This document shows, piece by piece, positions 1 through 6,706 of a stretch of DNA of 12,178 nucleotides. The stretch's first letter is position 1, and every line of letters starts with the position of its first letter. The position numbers and the translations under genes are program-made. Source of the stretch: an uncultured Bacteroidales bacterium (GTDB taxonomy: Bacteria; Bacteroidota; Bacteroidia; Bacteroidales; UBA932); the NCBI GenBank assembly GCA_905235615.1, contig CAJOMB010000040.1:9846-22023 (forward strand), given 5' to 3'. The notes under the pieces are model-generated. The model saw nothing but the letters and a program-made list of their open reading frames with translations. It was not told the DNA's origin and made no database searches.

Positions 1-1081
1 AGGAGCACCTCGCCCCGGCGGTTCAGGTAGCCGAACCATTCCGGATACTCGGAATCCTTGAAGTGGGTCCAGAGGTAGTCGTCCAGCTTGAGGAACCATT
101 CCAGAGCCTTTTCGTTGCCCGTCAGCTGGTAGCCTTTGATCATGGCGATGGCACTCTCGAAGTGTACCCACCAGAGCTTCTGGTCCCACTCCAGCTCCTG
201 GGTGGGATAGCCCTTGCGGTCCATGAAGTAGAAGATGCCGCCGTACTCCTTGTCCCAGCCGTAATCAATCACGCGGAGGGCAATCTCCATGCTCTTGTCA
301 ATGATGTCCTGCCGATGGAGCCGGATGCCCAGATTCATCATGAACCAGAGGGCCTCCAGGTCGTGCCCGGGATTCACCCGGCGGCCTTCGAAACAATCTA
401 CCAGGGAGCCGTCCGGGGCCAGGTTCTCCACCATCACGCCCAGGTCCGGCTGGTAGAATACGTCGAATACTTCATGCAGCGCCTCTTCTATGGTTTTGTC
501 CAACAGGCTCTTGTCTTCGATGATGGGCTCAATCTCCAAGGCCATGTTGCAGATGATCATGGGCAGGGCGAAGTCTTTCATCGGCCGGGTGCCGGGAACG
601 GCCTTGAGCCATTTTCCCTTGGGATTGGAGCGGCGATCCAGGATGCGCTGGAAGGTCTTCCGGGCGACATCGGCCCAATGCTCCTCTCCGGTGGCCACGG
701 CCAGCTGGGCGAAGGCCATGCAGGCAAAGGTGTTGGAGAAGATATTGTACGGGGCGATGATGGGCTTCCCCTCGCGGGTGAGGGAGAAGTAGAAGTCGTA
801 ATTGCCGTCGTGGCCGAACTTCTCAAGGAACTTTCCGCCCTGGAGGGCGCATGCAAGCCATTCGGGATTTTTTTCTACTTTATTGTATAACATGGCGAAC
901 ATCCATACCTCACGGCCTTGCAGCCAGACGAATTTGTCTGTGTCAAAGACACTTCCGTCCCGGTTCAGGCAGGTGAAGTATCCGCCATATTCCGCATCTT
1001 GGGATTTTTCAAGCCAGAAAGGTAAAACGTTATCATACAATTCTTTATGATAACGCCTTTAAAGTTTATCTGACTCATCAT
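1..1081 (-). CDS. AGE-family N-acylglucosamine 2-epimerase, C-terminus cut by edge, N-terminus frameshifted
   Basis: This cytoplasmic (alpha/alpha)6-barrel enzyme interconverts N-acetylglucosamine and N-acetylmannosamine. The reading frame is open from the left edge to 1058. Visible motifs are NVLPFWLEKS, YGGYFTCLNRDG, DTDKFVWLQGR, NPKGKW, PGTRP, NPGHDLEALWF (His codon 363-365, matching one of the two histidines held essential in the Anabaena enzyme), ELEWDQKLWWVH and WFGYLNRRGEVL. The second catalytic His should lie beyond the edge. About 346 of roughly 390-400 residues are present. The pattern fits RnBP/AGE proteins rather than cellobiose 2-epimerases. In frame there is a stop at 1059-1061 and no ATG, only TTG at 1040. 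An ATGATG at 1081-1076 opens another frame that would join with one added base near 1058-1063. Bacteroides fragilis uses an epimerase of this type for sialic acid (nanE). That role is possible here, but no nanL or nanT is visible. Confidence 0.9.
1028..1055. repeat. Perfect 10-base inverted repeat at the epimerase 5' end
   Basis: CGTTATCATA at 1028-1037 and TATGATAACG at 1046-1055 are exact reverse complements around an 8-base spacer. They overlap the first codons of the epimerase (encoding RYHKELYDNV on the minus strand). The repeat could be a regulator operator or an mRNA hairpin near the start codon, or a chance product of the codons. The sequence alone does not decide. Confidence 0.6.
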
Positions 1082-1118
1082 GAAACTTTTTGTTTGGTTA
1101 TAGTTTATGGTATAAGTG

Positions 1119-1149
1119 CAAAATTACAAATAAAAATTAAATATCCAAT
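1119..1149 (-). promoter_or_regulatory. Candidate Bacteroidetes promoter for the epimerase
   Basis: Reading the minus strand, ATTG (1149-1146) is followed 19 bases later by TAATTTTG (1126-1119). The -7 box matches TAnnTTTG exactly and the -33 box matches TTTG at three of four bases. Transcription would begin near 1113, about 30 bases before the ATGATG at 1081. This fits that ATG as the ancestral start. Confidence 0.45.
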
Positions 1150-1206
1150 AGTTTTTAACAAATTGATAAAAAGTAAACTTCTGTTTTTAAAATAAACATG
1201 TCTGAA

Positions 1207-1238
1207 TTTGAAAGAAATGCAAATTTTCATTACCTTTG
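1207..1238 (+). promoter_or_regulatory. Bacteroidetes promoter for the ROK-phosphoesterase-DUF4434-GH26 operon
   Basis: TTTG at 1207-1210, a 20-base spacer and TACCTTTG at 1231-1238 match the Bacteroidetes consensus TTTG / TAnnTTTG exactly. The ATG at 1255 lies 16 bases past the -7 box. The promoter contains the ATG at 1208, so that codon cannot be the translation start from this transcript. This decides the start of the downstream gene. Confidence 0.72.
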
Positions 1239-1254
1239 TCAAAATCGATGGTTT

Positions 1255-2446
1255 ATGGAAACCCTTCTTAATAGTATCAACGGTCGTTACGCATCGGAAA
1301 AGAAGACCATCCTTGCACTTTGCGCCAGTCATGAGAGCTATGCCATTAGCTCATGAGCTGGGCACCAGCATCCCCAAGGTGACCCGCATTGTGACGGAGA
1401 TGATTCAGGACGGTTTCCTGGTAGAGACCGGCAAGATGGAATCGGCCACCGGAAGGCGTCCCAGCCTGTACGGATTAAATCCGTCTGCGGGAGCCTTTGT
1501 GGGAGTAGATGTGGGGCGGGATTCGCTCATGGTGGCTGTCACCAATTTTTCGGGACGGGTTACCCATGTGCTGGAGGATATTCCCTTCCGTCTTCAAAAT
1601 ACGGAAGATTCTGTGTCCTCCTTCTGCCATACGGTGCTTGAAAATCTGGAAAAAGTGGGATTGGAGCAGAAGCAGATCCGGGGATATGGCGTCAATCTGA
1701 CGGGGCGTGTGAATCATCGCACAGGCTACAGCTATTCCTATTTCCTTGGAGAAGAAAAACCCATTGCACAGCTTTTGTCGGCCGGTTTTGGCCATCATGT
1801 GGTGGTAGAGAACGACTCCCGCGCCATGGCCTACGGTGAATATATGAGCAGTTTCCCGGGAACGGAGGGGAATATCCTTTTTCTCAACGTCGGCTGGGGA
1901 TTGGGTATGGGCATGGTGATGGACGGGAAGCTGTATTATGGGAAATCGGGCTTCTCCGGTGAAATCGGCCATTTCCCCCTGTTGGACAACAATTGCGTGT
2001 GCCAGTGCGGGAAGGTGGGCTGCCTGGAAACCGGTGCTTCCGGGATTGCGCTGCACCGCCTTGTCATGGATAAGCTTGCCGAAGGGCGCTCTTCCGTGCT
2101 TTCCCCTATTTTCAAGGAAGGGAAGGACATTCAGCTGGAAAGCATCTTGGATGCGTTGGAACGCGAAGATGTCCTTTGTATCGAATGTGTGGAACAGATA
2201 GGCGCCACGTTGGGCAGGGCGGTGGCCGGACTCATCAATGTCTTCAATCCGGACATGGTGGTTATCGGCGGACGGCTCTCCGTGACGGAACGGTATTTGA
2301 TGCCCCCGCTCAGGGGAGCAGTCAATCGTCTTTCCCTGAATCTGGTGAACAGCGACACCATCATCAAAGTGTCCCGCTTGGGGAAAACGGCCGGAGCCAT
2401 CGGCGCCAGCCTGCTGAGTAAGAATCTCTTTTTGAACGAGATATGA
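1255..2446 (+). CDS. ROK/NagC-type sugar-responsive regulator, frameshifted in its HTH
   Basis: A winged HTH is followed by a ROK sugar-kinase-like domain, the usual form of NagC/Mlc/XylR-type repressors. The N-terminal frame starts at 1255 (METLLNSINGRYASEKKTIL) and stops at TGA 1354-1356. The rest is read in the next frame to 2446: LAHELGTSIPKVTRIV (recognition region), TGRRPSLYGLNP, VGVDVGRDSL (phosphate-binding loop), VENDSRAMAYGE (retains the kinase-type ND), NVGWGLGMGM, GEIGHFPL and the zinc-type CQCGKVGCLE. Both frames are needed for a full HTH, and one extra ATTAGCTC at 1345-1352 would join them. Internal ATGs at 1331 and 1340 could give a protein with a damaged HTH. The stop overlaps the next start by 4 bases. 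The likely ligand is a sugar or amino sugar from this locus. It is a regulator or possibly a kinase; function as it stands is doubtful. Confidence 0.85.
1345..1352 (+). repeat. 8-base unit ATTAGCTC at the ROK frameshift, inferred lost tandem copy
   Basis: A single copy is present. A second tandem copy would fuse the two ROK frames and encode I-S-S-L-A-H-E-L, the spacing expected in the HTH of this family. Only the single copy is seen; the lost copy is an inference. Confidence 0.45.
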
Positions 2447-3546
2447 TGAAACGCATCTTTTTTCTCATAGCCCTGCTGTATCCCCTCCTTGCGGGGGCGC
2501 AGACGGGCATTCTGGACTTCCATCCGGCCGATGAAGTGGTCCCTCCGCTGGAAGCCGCCCGCTCCAGGGCGGTGGTGTGGGGGCAGCCGGAAAGCGCCCC
2601 GGCGCTCACGCTCCTGCATTTTTCGGACCTTCACGGAGACAGCGAGAACCTCTCGCGTATCGCGGAGTTCCGCCGGGCGTATGGCGCCTGGATAGAGGAT
2701 GCCATCCACTTGGGAGACGCCGTGGCCTGCTATTGGGACGATGTTAATCCCTGGGACCAGGTCCCCGGGGCCCGCGGCATCCTGAACGTGGTGGGCAACC
2801 ACGACTGTTGGAAAGGGCACCTGGTGTGGGCGCAGACCCATCGGCCCTATGATGCTTCGCCGGAGGAAGCCTATGCGCTCATTATGGAAGGGAAGGACGC
2901 TTCCCGGCCTTTCATTGAGGACTGGGACGTGGTATATACCCCCGGCTTATGCTATTATTATAAGGATTACCTGCCCCAGCGCATCCGGCTCATCGTGCTG
3001 GACTGCATGCATTATGATGCGGCGCAGCATGCCTGGTTTGCGAAGGTGCTGGAAGAAGCCCGGCAGGCAGGGCTCACCGTGGTGGCCGCCCAGCATTATC
3101 CGGCCCGGAGCGGCCTGGACGCTATTCCCGGCGGTTTTTCCGACAGGGACGAGACCATCGGCCCGGAGCCTTCCCCGGCGCCCGGCGTCCAGATGGAACG
3201 GATGGCCGATGAGGCCTTCACCGCCGTGGATGCCTTCCTGCAGAAAGGCGGGGACTTCGCCTGCTGGTTGGGCGGGCATACGCACCTGGATTTTATCGGC
3301 CATATTCCCGGACACAGCCGTCAGCTCCAGATTATTGCGGACAAAGCCGGCTTCAAGGACGATTACATGCAGGAGGCCCGCCCCCGCGGGACCCGCTTCC
3401 AGGATGCCTTCAACCTGGTGACCGTCAATCCGGGCCGATCCATGGTGGCGGTGCAGCGCATCGGCTGCAACCGGGATCAGTACCTCCGCTCCAAAACCCT
3501 TTTCTGCTACGATTATCGCAGCGGAACCATCCTTGTCAATGAATAA
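2443..3546 (+). CDS. Secreted calcineurin-like metallophosphoesterase
   Basis: This is a 367-residue dimetal phosphoesterase with an N-terminal signal peptide (MMKRIFFLIALLYPLLAGAQ, likely cut after about residue 19), so it acts in the periplasm or outside. All core metal-binding motifs are present in order: D-x-H (SDLH, D62/H64), GD (LGDAV, D92), GNHD (118-121), a His in AQHYP (H218) and GGHTH (H279/H281). An active enzyme is therefore expected. Its substrate cannot be read from the sequence; phosphorylated glycans or nucleotides are possible. Its ATG overlaps the ROK stop (ATGA), indicating translational coupling, and the next gene follows after 12 bases. A second ATG at 2446 is an equally possible start. 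GC content is high and resembles the two genes downstream. Confidence 0.88.
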   Translation: MMKRIFFLIALLYPLLAGAQTGILDFHPADEVVPPLEAARSRAVVWGQPESAPALTLLHFSDLHGDSENLSRIAEFRRAYGAWIEDAIHLGDAVACYWDDVNPWDQVPGARGILNVVGNHDCWKGHLVWAQTHRPYDASPEEAYALIMEGKDASRPFIEDWDVVYTPGLCYYYKDYLPQRIRLIVLDCMHYDAAQHAWFAKVLEEARQAGLTVVAAQHYPARSGLDAIPGGFSDRDETIGPEPSPAPGVQMERMADEAFTAVDAFLQKGGDFACWLGGHTHLDFIGHIPGHSRQLQIIADKAGFKDDYMQEARPRGTRFQDAFNLVTVNPGRSMVAVQRIGCNRDQYLRSKTLFCYDYRSGTILVNE

Positions 3547-3558
3547 ACACGCATCATT

Positions 3559-4647
3559 ATGGAAAACCGTCGATCTTTTTTGAAAAAAGGTGCCCTGGCC
3601 GCCGCGGCCGCACCGCTGCTGGCATCGGCCTGCAAATCTGAGTCCCAGGGGGACAAGTGGGGAATCAACCCCGACCCTTCCGTGAATTCCAAGCTCATCG
3701 TCCCCAAGGGGGCGGGGCTGCCCATTACGGGTACTTTCTTAGACGAAATTTCGCACGACATTCCCCATCAGAACTGGGGAGAGCGCGAGTGGGACCGCGA
3801 TTTCCGCTACATGAAGGACATGGGCATCGACACGGTGATAGACATCCGCTGCGGCTACCGCAAGTTCATCACCTATCCTTCCAAGTACCTGCTGGGGAAG
3901 GGCTGCTACATGCCTTCCGTGGACCTCATTGACATGTTCTGCCGCTTAGCGCAGAAATACGGCATGAAATTCATGCTGGGCCTGTACGACAGCGGCAAAT
4001 ACTGGGACACCGGAGACATGAGCTACGAGGTAGAGGCCAACAAGTACGTCATTGACGAGATTTGGGAGAACTACGGCTCCAAGTACTCCAGCTTTGGCGG
4101 CTGGTACATCTCAGGAGAGATTTCCCGCGCCACCAAGGGGGCCATCGAGAGCTTCCGCACCATGGGACGCCAGTGCAAGGAGGTGTCCGGCGGCCTGCCC
4201 ACATTCATCTCTCCCTGGATAGACGGAAAGAAGGCCGTGGATGCCGCAGGAGGCAACCTCACCAAGGCCCAGGCCGTGTCCGTGGAGCAGCACGAGCGGG
4301 AGTGGAACGAGATTTTCGACGGCATCCACGAGTATGTGGACGCCTGCGCCTTCCAGGACGGTCATATAGACTACGACGAGCTGGATGCCTTCTTCTCCGT
4401 GAACAAGAAGCTGGCCGACCGCTACGGCATGCAGTGCTGGACCAATGCGGAAAGCTTCGACCGGGACATGCCCATCCGCTTCCTGCCCATCAAGTTTGAC
4501 AAGCTGCGCATGAAGCTGGAGGCCGCGAAACGCTGCGGCTACGACAAGGCCATCACCTTCGAGTTCTCGCACTTCATGAGCCCCCAGAGCGCCTACGCCC
4601 AGGCCGGTCACCTGTATGACCGCTACCGGGAATATTTTGGAATTTAA
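3559..4647 (+). CDS. Tat-signal DUF4434-like TIM-barrel protein, putative glycosidase
   Basis: The 362-residue product opens with a twin-arginine signal (NRRSFLKKG, R4/R5), a hydrophobic run and ASAC with Cys25, so folded export through Tat, perhaps as a lipoprotein, is likely. The mature part resembles DUF4434-type TIM-barrel proteins of the glycosidase superfamily: GTFLDEISHDIPHQNW, the strand MGIDTVIDIRCGY, YGMKFMLGLYDSG, GWYISGEIS (Glu187) and AITFEFSHFMSPQ (Glu335). By analogy, Glu187 and Glu335 at strand ends are candidate catalytic acids; this is inference. It lies 12 bases after the phosphoesterase and 12 bases before the GH26 gene, so it probably works on the same glycan. No characterised substrate is known to me. 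Assignment to the fold is fairly secure; enzymatic function is not. Confidence 0.75.
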   Translation: MENRRSFLKKGALAAAAAPLLASACKSESQGDKWGINPDPSVNSKLIVPKGAGLPITGTFLDEISHDIPHQNWGEREWDRDFRYMKDMGIDTVIDIRCGYRKFITYPSKYLLGKGCYMPSVDLIDMFCRLAQKYGMKFMLGLYDSGKYWDTGDMSYEVEANKYVIDEIWENYGSKYSSFGGWYISGEISRATKGAIESFRTMGRQCKEVSGGLPTFISPWIDGKKAVDAAGGNLTKAQAVSVEQHEREWNEIFDGIHEYVDACAFQDGHIDYDELDAFFSVNKKLADRYGMQCWTNAESFDRDMPIRFLPIKFDKLRMKLEAAKRCGYDKAITFEFSHFMSPQSAYAQAGHLYDRYREYFGI

Positions 4648-4659
4648 TTTGTGGCTGAT

Positions 4660-5796
4660 ATGAAACGAATTCTCCCCCTTATGGCGGCGCTGGCGCTGCT
4701 GTGCGCCTGCAACTCCCATCCGTCTCCGGTGAACCCCTCCAGTACGCCCGAGGCCCGCGAACTGCTGGATTTCCTCTACTCCATCAGCGGAAAGTACACG
4801 CTTTCCGGTGAGCACAATTTCGCCAGCGACCTCACGCGCTACGACGCCGAGGTGCTGGATATGACAGGCCGATGGCCGGCACTGTGGGGAAGTGATTTCA
4901 GTTTCAACGACATAGGGGAGGGCTTTGAGCGCTACCAGCATGCCGGGCCGCTCAATGTCTCCGTTCCCTTCGACCGCCCCTGCGTCCAGACCGGCCTGAC
5001 GGTGGCCGATGCCCGCCAGGGCATTGTGGACAAGGCCATCGAGGAGTGGCGGCGCGGCCGCATCATCACCCTCATGTGGCACTGCTGCGACCCACGCCTC
5101 TCCGACGGGGGCAACGACTGCAACGGCTCCGGCGTCTGGACCATGGACCAGGGCCCGTCGGCCGATGAATGGGAGGCCCTCTGCACCCCCGGAACCCCGC
5201 TGCACCAGGCCTGGGAGCAGGAGATGGACACGGTGATACCCTATCTGGCCCAGTTGCAGGATGCGGGCGTGCCCGTCCTCTGGCGGCCGTACCATGAAAT
5301 GAACGGCGCCTGGTTCTGGTGGGGCAACAAGCCCGGCGAGAACGGCTTCAAGCGCCTCTGGATCATGACCTACGAGTATTTCACCGGCAAGGGGCTCAAC
5401 AACCTGCTCTGGGTGTGGGATGCCAACGCCCCGCGCGTGAAAGAGAACGACGACGCCTATCCCTACGAACTCTTCTACCCCGGCAACGAGTATGTGGATG
5501 TGCTGGCGGCCGATATTTACGGCTGGGATTACAAACAGTCCCATCACGACGAGCTGGTGGCGCTGGGCGGCGGCAAACCCATCGCGATGGGGGAAATCGG
5601 CCAGCTTCCGCATGAGGTTTCCGTGTTTGAGGAGCAGCCCGCCTGGACCTGGTTCATGGTCTGGGGCTACTTTGTGAGCGGCCACCGGGGCGACGAGAAC
5701 CACCTGGCCCTGGTTCGCAGCATCTACGATTCTCCCCGCGTCCTCACCCTGGACGAAATCTCCTTTGACGGCCGCCGCCACCGGGTCCGGCCTTGA
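4660..5796 (+). CDS. GH26 lipoprotein, probable endo-beta-mannanase
   Basis: The 378-residue product carries a lipoprotein signal (MKRILPLMAALALLCAC, Cys17), placing it on a membrane, probably the cell surface or periplasm. Family 26 motifs are clear: GKYTLSGEHN, ALWGSDFSF, IITLMWHCCDP, VLWRPYHEMNGAWFWWG (acid/base Glu213 after His212), LLWVWDAN, VDVLAADIYGWD and IAMGEIGQ (nucleophile Glu312). The two glutamates are 99 residues apart, close to the spacing in known GH26 mannanases. Most members cut beta-1,4-mannan; some act on xylan or mixed-linkage glucan, so substrate remains open. The frame extends back to GTG at 4651, but ATG 4660 gives a proper signal peptide and a 12-base gap from the previous stop. 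It is last in the operon and is followed by a hairpin at 5832-5860. Confidence 0.92.
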   Translation: MKRILPLMAALALLCACNSHPSPVNPSSTPEARELLDFLYSISGKYTLSGEHNFASDLTRYDAEVLDMTGRWPALWGSDFSFNDIGEGFERYQHAGPLNVSVPFDRPCVQTGLTVADARQGIVDKAIEEWRRGRIITLMWHCCDPRLSDGGNDCNGSGVWTMDQGPSADEWEALCTPGTPLHQAWEQEMDTVIPYLAQLQDAGVPVLWRPYHEMNGAWFWWGNKPGENGFKRLWIMTYEYFTGKGLNNLLWVWDANAPRVKENDDAYPYELFYPGNEYVDVLAADIYGWDYKQSHHDELVALGGGKPIAMGEIGQLPHEVSVFEEQPAWTWFMVWGYFVSGHRGDENHLALVRSIYDSPRVLTLDEISFDGRRHRVRP

Positions 5797-5805
5797 CAAC
5801 CAACT

Positions 5806-5820
5806 TACTGATTGTCAGTA
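5806..5820. repeat. Small palindrome downstream of the GH26 gene
   Basis: TACTGA and TCAGTA (5806-5811 and 5815-5820) pair around TTG. The same TACTGACA word recurs as TGTCAGTA in opposite sense (6790-6797 and 5813-5820). Its role is unknown; it may be part of the 3' end structure of the operon transcript. Confidence 0.4.
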
Positions 5821-5831
5821 GTTTATAATAC

Positions 5832-5860
5832 ATTCCTCGTTCGATTTTTGAACGAGGAAT
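5832..5860 (+). terminator. Hairpin ending the ROK-GH26 operon
   Basis: ATTCCTCGTTC (5832-5842) and GAACGAGGAAT (5850-5860) form a perfect 11-base stem with a 7-base loop, 36 bases after the GH26 stop. No T-tract follows on either side, so it may stop transcription weakly or protect the 3' end rather than act as a classical intrinsic terminator. Confidence 0.6.
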
Positions 5861-5872
5861 AGTATATAAGTC

Positions 5873-5883
5873 TCTGTGAGACA
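5873..5883. repeat. Left arm of an 11-base inverted repeat
   Basis: TCTGTGAGACA is the exact reverse complement of 6800-6810. With the preceding bases it also makes a local palindrome GTCTC-TGT-GAGAC (5870-5882). Confidence 0.55.
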
Positions 5884-5897
5884 GACATTTAGCTGTC

Positions 5898-5918
5898 ACC
5901 AAAAAACAGGAGGCCCGG
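5898..5918 (+). repeat. Left direct repeat flanking the mntA-hepT cassette
   Basis: Twenty of 21 bases match 6596-6616 in the same orientation (core CAGG[A/C]GGCCCGG preceded by six As). The two copies are 698 bases apart and enclose both genes. Confidence 0.7.
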
Positions 5919-5932
5919 GGAGGGTCGCCTGT
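5901..5932 (-). terminator. Intrinsic terminator of the mntA-hepT unit
   Basis: On the minus strand, ACAGG pairs with CCTGT and CCC with GGG around a short loop, with a couple of mismatches inside, followed by six Ts (5906-5901). It starts 8 bases after the hepT stop. The core is nearly the same as the terminator after susD and as a decayed copy at 6599-6628. Confidence 0.7.
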
Positions 5933-5939
5933 GATGACA

Positions 5940-6278
5940 TTATTGTGAAAGGATTTCAGTCAATTGTTTTTTAATCAACGGTAAGTCTTGAACTATTGTT
6001 GCCCAGATGATTTCTTTTTTGACCTTTTCGTATCCGTGAACTATCCGATTTCGTAAACCATAAAGTTCATGCCAGGGGATTTCAGGATAAAATTCATAAA
6101 AGGCTTCCGGAAGTAGGTTAACCTTCTCTCCAATCTGGATAAACTCCAAGCAAATTGCATTGAAATCTTTGAGCTCTGTCATAAAAGACTCTTCTGTTGT
6201 GGTATGCAACAAAGCGTCAATATTGTTGATATTGACAAGAATTCTTTCGATAACATTCTTATATTCAGGCAGATTCAT
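5940..6278 (-). CDS. hepT: HEPN-domain toxin HepT (DUF86)
   Basis: The 112-residue product is an alpha-helical HEPN protein with the RX4HXY motif R76-N-R-I-V-H81-G-Y83 (RNRIVHGY), the signature of HepT RNases. Family knowledge: HepT is an RNA-cleaving toxin, and its partner MntA inactivates it by transferring AMP to the motif tyrosine; that Tyr is present (Y83). Its start overlaps the end of mntA by 14 bases, so the pair is translationally coupled with the antitoxin first. It is low in GC (33-40% in two 60-base lines) compared with the operon on its left, which suggests transfer. A T-tract terminator follows at 5932-5901. Whether it is toxic in this host is not shown by the sequence. Confidence 0.9.
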   Translation of the reverse strand: MNLPEYKNVIERILVNINNIDALLHTTTEESFMTELKDFNAICLEFIQIGEKVNLLPEAFYEFYPEIPWHELYGLRNRIVHGYEKVKKEIIWATIVQDLPLIKKQLTEILSQ

Positions 6279-6564
6279 AAATTAATATTTTTTCGTTATC
6301 TGCCGATTTGCGGGCAAAACTCTCCAGGCATTCATCTTCGATTAAGTCGACCTGTTTATTGGTGGCTTTTTCAAGACGGGTTTGAATCTTCAAGAACCCC
6401 AGGATAGTGAGGTTGTTGGGCGCCATCTGGACAAGAAGGTCTATGTCACTGTCGGGGCCTTCCTGACCACGGGCATAGGAACCAAAAAGCCATGCCTTTT
6501 GTACAGGTTCTCCAACAAAGACTTCTCGGATACGGTTAACTAGTATTCTTGTTTGCCGCTTCAT
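6265..6564 (-). CDS. mntA: MntA minimal nucleotidyltransferase antitoxin
   Basis: The 99-residue product is a minimal polymerase-beta-type nucleotidyltransferase with GSX10DXD (GSYARGQEGPDSDID: G28-S29, D40, D42) and a third acidic residue D73 (KQVDLIED), so the metal- and nucleotide-binding site is complete. In characterised pairs the protein AMPylates HepT and neutralises it. The start chosen is ATG 6564 (MKRQTRIL). An upstream in-frame ATG at 6624 would add 20 residues that precede the promoter and include terminator sequence. The -7 box ends at 6570, only 5 bases from this ATG, implying a leaderless or nearly leaderless mRNA. It overlaps hepT by 14 bases. Confidence 0.9.
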   Translation of the reverse strand: MKRQTRILVNRIREVFVGEPVQKAWLFGSYARGQEGPDSDIDLLVQMAPNNLTILGFLKIQTRLEKATNKQVDLIEDECLESFARKSADNEKILIYESA

Positions 6565-6569
6565 GTTTG

Positions 6570-6601
6570 CAAAGATACTAAAGCCTTTGGATAAAACCAA
6601 A
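6570..6601 (-). promoter_or_regulatory. Promoter of mntA-hepT
   Basis: On the minus strand TTTG (6601-6598), 20 bases, then TATCTTTG (6577-6570): a full match to the Bacteroidetes consensus. The -33 box lies in the T-run of the terminator-like repeat at 6628-6599. The mntA ATG follows directly, so the 5' leader must be very short. Confidence 0.7.
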
Positions 6602-6616
6602 AAACAGGCGGCCCGG
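6596..6616 (+). repeat. Right direct repeat flanking the mntA-hepT cassette
   Basis: Partner of 5898-5918 with one mismatch. It belongs to a decayed terminator-like hairpin (6599-6628 on the minus strand) whose outer stem keeps only about four pairs plus the inner CCC/GGG. Confidence 0.7.
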
Positions 6617-6661
6617 AGGGACATCTGTCTTTCCGGAATACGCCGATAAGGCTATTGCACG

Positions 6662-6675
6662 ATTATTTAAATAAT
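6662..6675. promoter_or_regulatory. AT palindrome upstream of the susC promoter
   Basis: ATTATTTAAATAAT is a perfect 14-base palindrome located about 60 bases before the susC -7 box. Its position suits an activator site, but AT-rich palindromes arise easily by chance. No regulator can be assigned. Confidence 0.3.
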
Positions 6676-6706
6676 TGAAATTGAAGCACGAAACTTTTTT
6701 TTACTT

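Noticed and set aside
63..890. Open frame of 275 codons on the plus strand
   Set aside because: It is antisense to the epimerase, which has family motifs along its whole length.
1208..1254. ATG 1208 as the ROK start
   Set aside because: It lies within the promoter -33 box, and its first 45 or so residues do not look like an HTH; the frame from 1255 does.
4651..4659. GTG start for the GH26 gene
   Set aside because: ATG 4660 gives a standard lipoprotein signal and better spacing from the previous stop.
4111..5799. Long open frame of 562 codons on the minus strand
   Set aside because: It lies antisense to the DUF4434 and GH26 genes, whose motifs are clear; high GC leaves few stops in this frame, and the product has no recognisable domain.
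5832..5860. Small invertible element from the 11-base inverted repeat
   Set aside because: The spacer is only 7 bases, so the repeat is best read as an RNA hairpin.
6565..6624. Upstream ATG 6624 for mntA
   Set aside because: It precedes the promoter, and the added residues are coded by terminator-like repeat sequence.
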